Positions 54,222 to 64,000 of a stretch of 64,000 bases of DNA are shown piece after piece. The stretch's first letter is position 1, and each line of letters starts with the position of its first letter. Source of the stretch: Sclerotiophoma versabilis (Eukaryota > Ascomycota > Dothideomycetes > Pleosporales > Didymellaceae); the NCBI GenBank assembly GCA_012274445.1, contig JAAROD010000093.1:434001-498000 (forward strand), read 5' to 3'. The notes beneath the pieces are model-generated. The model saw only the letters and a list, made by a program, of their open reading frames with translations. It did not search any database and had not been told where the DNA came from. A program made the position numbers and the translations under genes.

Positions 54222-55017
54222 TTCATTGTCCGCAGATGTGATGTGTGTTCGATGAGCTGTTGGTTCGGAGACCGGACGCTATCCGAGCTCACCTGCAAGC
54301 AAGGCATGACCGGAATCTCGTATTGTCTTGTTAGAGCAAGGCCGAGCGATAGCTTAGAGGCCACAAGATCCGCAATGCTCTTTCGACTTGCGTCGATGTC
54401 GATGAGGTATTCGCTACCTTCCGGGCGGAACTGACAGATGGTTTGCATGACGGGATGTACCTCTTCGAAGGAGTGTCGGCATCGATCCTCCAAGCTCGGG
54501 GTCTTGAGAAGTCAGCGGAAACTTTGAAAAGTACCAGATGTTCGAGGAAACGAACCCACGGTGCTCTGTTCACGATGCACCACGCCAGAGAGTATGTTGC
54601 TGCGGCCATGACACTGGGCACTTGCTGGATCAGGTTGGGGTTGAGCAGTGAAACCTCCAAAAGATAAGATGCGACCTCTGAGGATAAGAGCCTTGGACTA
54701 TCAAGCAAAATGCGGTCGCCACTCAGATAGGTGCAGAGCTGATCCAGAAAGAACAGAGGGCTACTCCAACCCCCGTTAAAATCCAGCACGACCCGTAACT
54801 CCGCTTCGTGCTTTTCGAATTCAGTCCTATCGTCCGTCAAGATGTCATCTACCAAATGATGACCCGCAATCTTAGCTACCGCAGCTGCCGCTTCTGTGAT
54901 AGTTTTCTCCTTGAGTATCTTTTTACCCAGTATGCAGTCTAGCATATGCACTGCAAGAAAGCGGGTTTGTAAGGGGAAGCCCTTCTTGTACTGATCTTCA
55001 ACAAGATGTGAAACCAT
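54218..55017 (-). CDS. cyclin-like protein (partial model)
   Basis: From the ATG at 55017 the frame reads MVSHLVEDQYKKGFPLQTRF, then LAVHMLDCILGKK, which matches the first helices of a cyclin box; the codons before it (RESNRKWRRQ) also fit, so the gene may start further upstream. The second cyclin fold is marked by SEVASYLLEVSLLNPNLIQQ and VPSVMAAATYSLAWCIV, very like the LxELSLLD..PS..AAA pattern of A/B-type cyclins. The frame breaks near 54520; the continuation in another frame (HSFEEVHPVMQTICQFRPEG) starts after a gap too short for a normal intron, so either a splice is misread or the gene is damaged. Cyclins activate cyclin-dependent kinases; which class this belongs to is unclear. Confidence 0.5.
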
Positions 55018-56205
55018 CTGTCTGCGCCATTTGCGATTTGACTCTCTTATCGGCTGCGGCAGTAGTGTCTTCTGTACGATTGTCAGTCGAAGATTGGTTG
55101 TCCGGGCTTACCGAAGAAGACGCACTTGCAGACTACTGTCGGATTTGCTTGCCATCCTTCTGCGGGTTGATCTCTCGTCTGTCGAAGGGGACCATTTATC
55201 TTGTACCATTGGGAATACCTGGTACTAATCTAAGCCTATGGGAGTCATCGGACCGAGCAACGAAGGCCGAGGGCTAGGCGCGGCAACTTGTTGATAGCAC
55301 TTGCATTTCAGCCAGTCATTGAAACAGCTGTCAACCACATGTTTGGAGGATTTAGATACTATCCTTGTCATGTCTGTCTTATGACAGCTGTCAGCCGTTA
55401 GTAGCCTAATTCTAGGGTTACCGTCTGCGCTTGGCACACGGCGGTAGAAAGACAAGCCTCTATCTGTGCTTTATGGAACGTTTCATCAAGTACTGCCTGG
55501 CGGAGATCAAAGTACAATACACACTGTAACACTGTCACAATCCTGCGAAATGAGTGCCTGCTCGCGCATCTTTGGCAGGGCTTTGATGGCCCGACTCCTG
55601 GCGGCAAAGGCGTACGTGCCGGCGTGGTTTGCGGCATGGTAACCCGGTAGCTTTGTACCACAGATTACAGCACCACCGATTGCCTTACTGCGCACTGAAG
55701 GCACACAGTAATCTGAGTACAGTACAGTATCTCGAGAGAGTCTGCAGGTTTTCTTGATCCAGGACCACTTACGAAGACGGCGCAGGTGCGGCATCGTCAG
55801 ATCACGCTGGCCGGGGTCGTTGCTCACGACTAAAAGCTAGACATCACGCTGGAGTTATGGGAGTGTGAACAAGATGGTACTGTAGCTGGATCGGGGCATC
55901 CCTTGGTGTCGTGCCAGGGATCACGCTGGCGTTTTGAACGACGATTATAGGGGATTCTGGTACAATACCGGCAATCGCTCTCAGGGCATGCAAATGCCCG
56001 GTGAGAGAACAGACTAAGCCATGATGGCGGACAACAGCGGCTGCGACTCTGGGGGGTGAACTCGAATGGTTTCATCTACTGTTGATCTCGTTCGGCTCTA
56101 TATGAGTGGAGATATGCCCCTAGTTTTGGTGGCGATCGAAGCGTACGTTCTTTTCTCTTACTAGCCCAGATACCTTCTCCGACTTGGCCATCTCCGCACG
56201 TCACA
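55018..56205. other. 1.2-kb region, no certain gene
   Basis: It may contain the first exon of the cyclin-like gene just upstream of 55017. Several unspliced frames near 55500-56075 show no domain. Confidence 0.4.
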
Positions 56206-57116
56206 ATGAAGCTATCACCAACCCTCAAATCAGTAATCACTGCTGCAGAAGCACGCCCCGGGCCTATTTCAGCACCGCTCGGCATCGGGGGTGTTTTCAG
56301 CAAGATCGAGCGAGAAGCTAAAGCGAAAAAGCTCGGTCTTTGGTCGTGGCTTGTCGTCGTGACTGCCACAGCAATGACAATGAATTCACCAGAGTCGATG
56401 ACAGCTCTCTTCCAACACAGCTCAGCATCAAAGCCACTGAGTGAAGGGGTCGCGATCGCAGAGTTCATGCGGGAGGTTGGCTTGAGATGCATGGGTATCA
56501 ACGGTGTATGAAGAAGCGTTGCTCCGGATCAGTGTGACAGCTGACGAACAGCTGACCAGTTTGATAGATCCCACGCACGATCAACATGCTCAACGCGTTT
56601 CGCGCATCGCTTCCCCCATGCATTGCATCCTCGCTCAATACCAAGCCATCGCGCTGTTTGCATGTCTCCAACATCGAGTCGGTGAATGCCCAGGGCCGAG
56701 CGTTGTGGAAGCAGATCCATCGGCCGTTAGACACGAAGCTGGAGCACAAGCTCGCGCAGGCGCATCCAGATCTCCCAGTCTTCATTGTCCACAACGTGTA
56801 CGGCGGCCTTTTCGCCGATCCTGAGCGCGTGAGAGGTGTGACGATCGGGAGGATAGCAATAAGCCTGTGCGCAATCGCATGCTTGCGAGCGCAGCAGGGC
56901 GTTGGGCCACAGCTGCTCGGCCACGTTCGTGGATTGAAGAAGGCATGGGAGGACGGGTCGTGGGAATCAGAGCCTTACGCTGATACAGAGCAGGCCGTAA
57001 GATGGCTTGTGAGCGATGAAGGATGCATCTGGGTGTTGCAGAAGATTGACGAGCTTGTCGAAGCGCTCAGTAAGGGACAGGGGAGCACCTTTGCACCGAT
57101 CAAAGCAACGCTTTGA
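56206..57116 (+). CDS. AhpD/carboxymuconolactone decarboxylase-like protein
   Basis: Two exons, 56206-56505 and 56568-57116. The 62-nt intron runs from GTATGA to TTTGATAG in phase 0, giving 282 residues. The whole length matches, from memory, a fungal family annotated as AhpD-like: MKLSPTLKSVITAAEARPGP, FMREVGLRCMGINGIPRTIN, MLNAFRASLPPCI, RALWKQIHRP, KLAQAHPDLPVFIVHNVYG, then CLRAQQGVGPQLLGHVRGLK. The CxxC redox pair of AhpD itself is not seen, so the reaction is unknown. No signal peptide. The start fits the family beginning. Confidence 0.75.
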
Positions 57117-57440
57117 GGTTTAGCGCTGGCCAGGACAACAATCGGCTGCTGTAAGGTAGATAATTCAACTAGTACCCCTGGCTGCCCGCATAGCGTGGAC
57201 GTTCGACGCTCAGATACAGTAGCAGTGCAAAAACCTTTGTGGAAGTAAAAGACCACACATGTCACGCGTCTACAGCACAGTACTGTACAGTACCGCGCAG
57301 TACAATCAGGTGCCAAAAGTCTGTTCGCGCGGGCGCACGAGCCACCATCACCACATATTGTCATCAACTTCAGCAGAGGATAACTCTACACAACGTGGAT
57401 AGATTTAGACTGCAAGGGTAGTAAAATGATTAGATTATAC
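57117..57440. other. intergenic, no gene seen
   Basis: Contains an ACAGTACTGTACAGTAC palindromic stretch near 57280. No gene. Confidence 0.4.
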
Positions 57441-57999
57441 TTAATATTTAGTCTGGTAGCCCCTTGCCTGTCTTACAGCGTCTAGACGTTGCGGCATAGA
57501 CCTAATAAGTGAATGGATAAGTAAGTCAGGTATAGCAGCCTATGCCTCATGCAACCCCTGTTCAAACGCCTCTTATTCCTTAGCAGAGTCTTCTATACAG
57601 TCAAACTTGGGATGAAGCTTATAGAGCTTCTTCTCAAGTGCCCACCAGAGGTGTTTAATAGGGTTAAGGTCAGGAGAGTATAGCAGCCAGCTGACTGTAG
57701 CAACCCCGTGAACCTCCAACCACTCCTGTAACAAATAGGCAGTATAAATACGTGCGTTATCCTGCATAAACCACTGGCCAGGCCTATAGTCAGGCTGGAG
57801 GTCTTCTTCCAATACCCAAATATAGTTTTGGGCACTGTACCCACGCCGTAAAGCTGTCTCATCCCAGGTCATGACCACAAGTGGACTACGCCAAACTCGA
57901 CCACCCAGAGTCAACAATATCAACGCCCACACCATGCGAGCAGGTTTTCCTGAAGTGCTAACATCTTCTACCATCTCGTGAGACCATTTCTCCTCTAGT
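57441..57999 (-). pseudogene. Tc1/mariner transposase fragment
   Basis: Only the catalytic C-terminal half is present: MTWDETALRRGYSAQNYIWV, the second Asp in FMQDNARIYTAY, and LLYSPDLNPIKHLWWALEKK, where the expected Glu after NPI is Lys (GAG to AAG type change). The end carries a TAG in place of Trp (HEA*AAIP) and finishes ...RLDAVRQARGYQTKY. It is 5' truncated near 57999 and inactive. Confidence 0.75.
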
Positions 58000-58697
58000 A
58001 ATCACCTGCAATATGGACGCTACTGAATAAGAGATTGGATGCGAATTGCATCAGTCTGGAATGTGAGAGTAGGCTTGGAGTATATTTCCCTCTCATTGCA
58101 TGGCCTGGAAGCCGGAAGCGGCCGAGCACTATCAGTACTTAGGTTGTGATAGTCAGAGTTATTGTTCAATGCAAATGATGATGCCATCCCTGCCGAGTTT
58201 TTAGTCACTGCCGGCTTGTGCTTCCATTCGATCCGTCAGCATCCGTCGCCACTGGCATGTTTGTGATTGGCACCGTAAATGACGCGCAAAGACATTGTTG
58301 TAGGTACTGGGGTGGGATACTGGCCGTGCCTGAACGCTGAGTGAGAACAGACGTTGATCGACACTAACTCTTTTCGAACGGCCAGCTGTGGCCGGCTCTT
58401 TTAGGCTAGCGAGCGGCCAGCCGTACTGCCGCAGCACAGATCCCACTATTATCTCCGCCGTGGTAAGTTGCAGCGCAGCACTTTGTCACTTCTTGGAGTT
58501 GCTTTTTGTCACACGGAACACGTTTCCCTCATGAGCCAAGTACGTCAATATGTCAGGGGTGCAAGGATAAGCCTCTACACGCATGGAAAGGGGGATCTAG
58601 GGCGGACTCCTTTCATCGCAGCCTCGAGGGCGTTGCGCTAGGCTCTATTCATCACATCCACGGATGCGTTGCGCTAGGCACGTAGATTGTTTGAATC
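58000..58697. other. intergenic with a short direct repeat
   Basis: No gene. GCGTTGCGCTAGG occurs twice (58630-58642 and 58667-58679) just before the dispersed promoter-like block. Confidence 0.45.
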
Positions 58698-58856
58698 GCG
58701 CTTCTTTTTGGTGTCATTTTCCAGGCATAGAGCATGCCACCTGGACAGGCTCATACTGCACTCCGTTCACTCATCATGCTCAAAAGGTGCACACCCTCAA
58801 ATACATAGGAGTCGGTCCTCACTGAGTGAGCAGACCACCAGCCATCAGACAGCGTG
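58698..58856 (+). repeat. promoter-like block, copy B of a dispersed duplication
   Basis: Matches 1634-1800 through the same ordered sub-blocks (GCATGCCACCT, GGCTCATACT, TCATCATGCTC, AGGTGCACA, CAGACCACCAGCCATC) with scattered changes and small gaps. In copy A an ATG-started gene follows directly; here the sequence reads GTG at that place and no matching gene follows, so copy B looks like an orphan promoter or a remnant of a lost paralogue. Confidence 0.75.
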
Positions 58857-59344
58857 TGCCGGTACTAGAAGAGAGCTCTCTCTAATCCCGGTCTCCCCTT
58901 CTGCAAACATTAATTGTGCAGCCCCTTTTTAGCGAAAGAAAGTTCTTGGGTATTGTAATTAAATAGCTCTCTGTCAAGCCCTGTGCAGTCCAGCACTTTC
59001 GCCGATCAGAAGCGAATGTTGCAAATCGCGACCCAGCCATAGCGAAAGCGTGACTTGTTAGGGCTGTGACTGGGCCCCCTGCATAAGCCCACTCAGCTGG
59101 GTGTGTGCCTGCTTAAAGCTTGTTCGAGCGTCCTCACAGAACTCAGAACATGCTGCAGAACACCAGCTTCAGCCTGCAACATTAAGATCACTGTTTCAAT
59201 CGCGTAGCTACCCGACGCTTGGTAGCCACTCAGTAAGCTCTTTTAAAAAGTAGCCGCCACGCTTTCATCCTTTCAGGCTGCCGCGTCGAGCCTCTCGTAC
59301 CTCCTTATCACCGTGTGCGCCCTGGCACACATCCACACGAATCG
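58857..59344. other. upstream region of the HET-NACHT-WD40 gene
   Basis: 488 bp without a gene; it should hold the promoter and leader of the receptor gene. CT-rich near 59270-59310. Confidence 0.45.
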
Positions 59345-62300
59345 ATGCGTCTTTTACACTTCGACAAACATGGCAAGCTCCGCATCACCAGCTTCGACAA
59401 TTGCGCGATACCGCCTTATGCGATACTTTCACACATGTGGGGAATAGATGACGCGGAGGAAATGACTTTCGCAGACCTTGGGACTGGTGATAGCAAAGCT
59501 AAGCGTGGGTACAAGAAGATTCGCTTGTGTGGACAACAAGCCCGGCAAGATGACTTAGAATACTTCTGGGTCGACACATGCTGCATTGATAAGGCAGACG
59601 ACACTGAGCTCTCCCACGCTATCCGATCCATGTATCGCTGGTACCAGAACGCGAAAAAATGCTATGTGTATCTGTCAGATGTATCGACAGGGAAGAGGAA
59701 AACCGACAAAATGCTTAACACATCCACTTGGGAACCTTCTTTTAGGTCAAGCCGATGGTTCACTCGCGGCTGGACGCTCCCAGAGCTGCTTGCCCCAAGC
59801 ACTGTCGAGTTCTTCTCCCAAGAGTGGGAAAAGCTTGGTGATAAGACATCACTCACGTTGTTAATCCACGAGATCACCAACATCTCACCCGAAGCGCTCA
59901 ACGGAACCCCTCTTTCCCAGTTCAGCATCAACGAGCGGATGGGATGGAAAGAAGGCCGATCAACCGAACGCGAAGAAGATGAAGCGCATTCGCTGCAGGA
60001 AATCTTGGATGTCGAGCTAGCGCCAATGTATGGCGACGGTGCAGCTGACGCCTTCAAGTGCCTCATGGACGAGATTGACAGTTCCAAAAGATGTATCCAA
60101 GACATGTGCGGTACAAATCCACGTGATGACAAAAGACGCATCGAAGAGACCAAAGGCGGACTGCTAGATGACTCTTACCGATGGGTGCTCGACAACACCG
60201 CTTTCCGGCAGTGGCAGCATGACTCGCTCAGCCGCCTGCTGTGGGTGAAAGGCGACCCCGGCAAGGGAAAGACGATGTTACTCTGCGGCATCGTAGACAA
60301 GCTGCATAGCTCACTGCCAAATACTGCCCTTCTAGCATACTTCTTCTGCCAAGCGACCGACTCGCGCATCAACAGCGCCACGGCCGTGCTGCGAGGGCTG
60401 TTGTACATGCTAGTGAGCCAGCAACCATCAATTGTATCGCATGTCCGTAAGAAGTACGATCGCACAGGCAAAGCCTTGTTCGAGGGTGCGAATGCCTGGG
60501 TTGCCTTGACAGAGATGTTCACGGACGTGCTACGAGACCCACAGCTAAGAGCCACGTATTTAGTCATCGATGCGCTAGACGAGTGTGTCACTGATCTGCC
60601 AAAGCTGCTTCACTTCATTGCAGAGCAGTCTCCTGCTTCTCCCCGCGTCAAATGGATCACATCAAGCCGCAACTGGCCAGAGATTGAAGAGCAGCTGGAG
60701 AAAGCTGCGCACAAGGTCACGTTGAGCCTTGAGCTGAACGCAGAGCCTGTATCAGCGGCCGTCAGCGCCTTCGTCCAGCACAAGGTATCTCAGCTGGCAC
60801 AGCAGAAGAAGTACGACCGGCAGACGCAAGACACGGTGTTGGAGAGATTGACGGCAAATGCAGATGGCACCTTTCTGTGGGTAGCGTTGGTGTGTCAGGA
60901 CCTTGAAGCGACGGGGAGACGGGACGTTCTGAAGAAGCTGGATACCTTCTCGCCAGGGCTGAACGTGCTGTACGAGCGGATGATGCGTCAGATCATTGTG
61001 TCGGATAACGCTGAACTTTGCAAGCAGGTGCTAGCTTCAGCCGCGCTCGTGTATCGGCCAATCACGCTGGAGGAGCTGGTGGCCCTTGCTGAGCCGCTCG
61101 AAGACATAGCCGACGAAGCAGAGGTGCCGAAGATCATCAGCCTTTGTAGATCGTTCCTCACTCTGCGAAAAGATACCGTCTACTTTGTGCATCAGTCTGC
61201 AAAAGACTTTCTCTTCGCAGAGGCATATGATAAAATTTTTCCTGGTGGGACTGAAGCTGCTCATCACGTCATCTTCTCGAGGTCGCTCGCGATTCTGTCC
61301 GGCATATTGCAAAGGGACATGTACAGCCTGGAGGCATTGGGGTTTGCTATCGAAGACGTTCAACCGCCCAAGCCAGATCCGCTCTCAGGCTCACGCTACT
61401 CGTGCGTTTACTGGATTGATCATCTGTACGACTCGAAGCCTAAGTCTCGGTCAGACGGTGGTTGTGACTGGCAAGTTTCAGAATTAGTCTACAAGTTCCT
61501 AGAGGAGAAATATCTCTTCTGGCTAGAGGGGCTTAGTCTGTGTAAGAATATAGAGAAGGGTATTGTCTCGATGGAAAGACTCTGCTCTCTAGTACAGGTA
61601 TGCTGTACAAGAAACTGCATGTCCGTGTAGCTGACGCAACTAGGGAATGCGTGACCAAAACGAACTTGCTCAGCTTGTTCATGATGCACGACAGTTCATC
61701 ATGGACCACCAAAGAGCAATTGAGGGCTACCCTCTTCAAACATATGCATCGGCACTGTTGCTCAGTCCCCCAGGGAGTCGAGTTAGGCAGCTCTTTCAGC
61801 ACGAAAAGCCAAAAGAGGTTATAATTAAGCCATCTATAAGCGAAAGCTGGAGTGCGTGCCTGCAGACGCTCGAGGGCCATAGCGATATAGTCAGCTCAGT
61901 GGCCTTCTCGCACGACTCGGCTAGACTGGCGTCGGCATCGGGTGACAAGACTGTGAAGATCTGGGATACGAGCAGCGGCGCTTGCCTGCAGACGCTCGAG
62001 GGCCATAGTAGTAGCGTATACTCAGTGGCATTCTCGCCTGACTCGGCCAGGCTGGCGTCGGCGTCGTGGGGCAGGACTATCAAGATCTGGGATACGAATA
62101 GCGGCGCTTGCCTGCAGACGCTCAAGGGCCATAGCGCTGGAATCACCTCAATGACCTTCTTGCCAGACTCGGTCACGCTGGTGTCGGCGACGTGTGACAA
62201 GACTGTCAAGACCTGGGATGCAAGCAGCGGCATGTGCTTGGAGACGTTCGATGCTGGCAGTCTTGACAACGTATCCTTGGATTCCACCAGTTCTTTCCTT

Positions 62301-62579
62301 CGCAATGCGATAGGCACTATCAGCTTCCAGAGTATAGTAGGCTTGAGCACAAGTGATATTGCGGAATCTGAGTCTCCTCTGTATGTAGCCACCAGCCTCA
62401 GACAAGGCGACATGTGGATCCAGCAGGCTGGCCAGAACATCGTGTTGATACCATCAGGGTATCAACCGTCTTGTTCGTCTGTGAGCGGGATGACTGTAGG
62501 TATCGGTTTCACGACTGGAAGTGTGAGGGTCTGTAGGATTAATTTCGACGCTGGGGGATCAGCTCAGTGCGACTGGTAG
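59345..62579 (+). CDS. HET-NACHT-WD40 NLR-like receptor (HNWD family)
   Basis: Two exons, 59345-61597 and 61644-62579; the 46-nt intron (GTATGC...CAACTAG) keeps phase 0, giving 1062 residues. Residues about 1-240 form a HET domain, with its three blocks YAILSHMWG (25-33), WVDTCCIDK (75-83) and RGWTLPELLAP (141-151), then the conserved EILDVELAPMYGDG. A NACHT NTPase follows: P-loop GDPGKGKT (303-310) and Walker B YLVIDALDEC (405-414). Residues 823-948 are three WD40 units of 42 residues, followed by a decayed fourth start and a non-WD tail. In Podospora, genes of this architecture (het-d, het-e, het-r) trigger death of fused non-self cells, with WD40 as recognition surface and HET as effector; this role is inferred here. 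No stop or frameshift is visible. Confidence 0.9.
61857..62234 (+). repeat. three 126-bp tandem WD40 units
   Basis: Units 61857-61982, 61983-62108 and 62109-62234 each start TGCCTGCAGACGCTC. Units 1 and 2 are very alike; unit 3 is more diverged. Differences cluster in two short places of each unit (SDIVS, SSVYS, SAGITS; and GDKTVKI, WGRTIKI, CDKTVKT), on the predicted binding face of the propeller. Confidence 0.9.
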
Positions 62580-64000
62580 GATCTCCGAGCACGACTACCG
62601 CTGGGAGAGAGCTCTATCTGTGTCATTTGCGATTGTACAGGCAGCTCTTTCGGTAGCCAGTATAGTCGGAAAGTTGACTGTAATCCGCTCGGAAGGAGAG
62701 GGATTCGTTTGGCTAGATGTGGTGCTGTCTTGTACGCTCCAGCTTCTCGCTGGTGCCAATGTGAGCATTCTTCCCACGTTCGGGTGGTCGCCACTGACTT
62801 GAGGCCCTACAAGCTCGCCCGGCTCCTACGTGTATTCATGCATCCCCCCTGGGTCATATGGCTGGCTTACATAGCGACCGTTGTAGCAGCACTAGACACA
62901 GCCCAGGTGGAAGCGTAGGTACTCTACAAACATGCGACGAACACTCTGACCCTAATGAGTAGCATCGAGGAGCTCTTCTCTGCTTATGTGCCGGCTTCGC
63001 TCAATCGCCTTGCAGCTTTGTCGTTCATGTCTTTGTTGCTTGCAATCAGGCAACTGCAGCGGCATGCAAGCTCTGGAATAAGCAGAAGCGTTGACGGTAC
63101 CTGAAGATACTGCGCCTTGACTGAGCTTCGAGCCCAAAACTTCATGGTGATTTCTTGTCCATGCGAGGTCATGAACACGCACCTGCTGCCAGGCTTGTCA
63201 ACCATCAAGTCAATTTCGACCTCACATCCACCCACTTACCCAACAAGGTAGAGAATGAACCCATTTAAATAACTGTTAGACTCAAACAGGTGATCATTAA
63301 AGTCAATTCAATATCGCTGAGCCCCACTTAATCGATCGTTGACAGTTGTGCATGCTGCACTGCACCAGCTATCGTTCGCTAGGCTGAACCATTTTCCTGA
63401 TCATCTACGCAGAGCATGTAGTATGGATCAGCAGAAGCCTACGAAAAAGTGATGAGAGCATACCAAGCAGATCAGCCTTTCGTGTCAACTCCACCGTTGT
63501 TACGTTAAGCGCCTGGGTAGAGTGCCTGATCGCGAGCTGACCAGTAATTGGCCGATGCGCGCAGCAGAACCTGGAATCCCTAACTTGCTGCACGCTCCAG
63601 CCAATTGCGACTGAATACCGCAATGTCAACGACGGTTGTGTGAACTTAACAAACGCTATCGCACCACCGACAGGACTCCTCTAGGCCACCTGCGCCCCTC
63701 CTGACTCTCACATCCCTATCACATTACTTGCATGACTACTGCAGAATTGCTGTTTATGCGCAAAAGCCTACCCAAGCGCCCAGGTAGTTTGACAAGTACA
63801 TTGATCAGTGTGCACATTGTGCCGTGACCTACTCTACCTCCGTCATCCACTGGTGAGCGCACGAAAACATCTAAACATGCCAGTTCGTCGAACGGTCAAC
63901 ACGTCGCGTTTCTCCAGGCAGAGTCCTTTTCACAAGCAATCGCAGGCAGGGCCAGTAGGTCTTATATAGAAAGACGCGTTTCATGTCAGTGCAGATGCTA
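62580..64000. other. intergenic up to the window edge
   Basis: No supportable gene. A short frame at 62620-62802 is hydrophobic but has no splice or homology support. A gene could begin beyond the edge. Confidence 0.4.

Noticed and set aside
62620..62802. Small membrane protein frame
   Set aside because: Sixty codons, hydrophobic by chance composition, no supporting features.

Overview
This window is nuclear DNA of a filamentous ascomycete (Pezizomycotina, probably a Dothideomycete; the class is an inference). Genes are short and broken by GT-AG introns of about 46-62 nt with fungal branch-point motifs. The mobile elements are typical of these fungi: Fot1/pogo DNA transposons, Tc1/mariner-type transposons, a hAT element and a Tad/I-type LINE. 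Many broken element genes carry C-to-T changes in CpA context, the signature of repeat-induced point mutation (RIP). One gene is a HET-NACHT-WD40 receptor of the fungal incompatibility class. No tRNA, rRNA or CRISPR was seen.

Layout. 1-1633 is gene-poor with a 16-bp tandem repeat. 1634-6877 holds a small unknown gene, a polysaccharide pyruvyl transferase-like gene (minus) and an MFS transporter (plus). The last two are divergent and separated by a 1.3-kb segment bounded by a nearly perfect 219-bp inverted repeat, one arm in front of each gene. 6998-20735 is a transposon nest: two pogo elements in opposite orientation, a Tc1/mariner-like element with an intact transposase plus a broken passenger gene, and a nearly full-length LINE. 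21268-37758 is mostly host genes: a Myb-like factor, a C2H2 zinc-finger factor, a J-domain-like protein, a GPI-anchored surface protein, several small coiled-coil proteins, a four-TM membrane protein and an 811-aa helical repeat protein. 37773-43625 is a second transposon block: a third pogo copy, then a hAT element inserted with an 8-bp target duplication into an old LINE remnant. 43795-45376 is a folylpolyglutamate synthase-like gene that looks degenerate. 46428-62579 mixes unknown genes, two more mariner remnants, a cyclin-like gene, an AhpD-like gene and, last, the 1062-residue HET-NACHT-WD40 gene.

The most interesting items are the mirrored promoter arms shared by the transferase and transporter genes, the two-gene Tc1/mariner element, the NLR-like gene with three closely similar WD40 units, and a 160-bp promoter-like block present at both 1.6 kb and 58.7 kb. 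Exon models were read by eye from splice motifs and reading frames; no search, alignment program or expression data was available.
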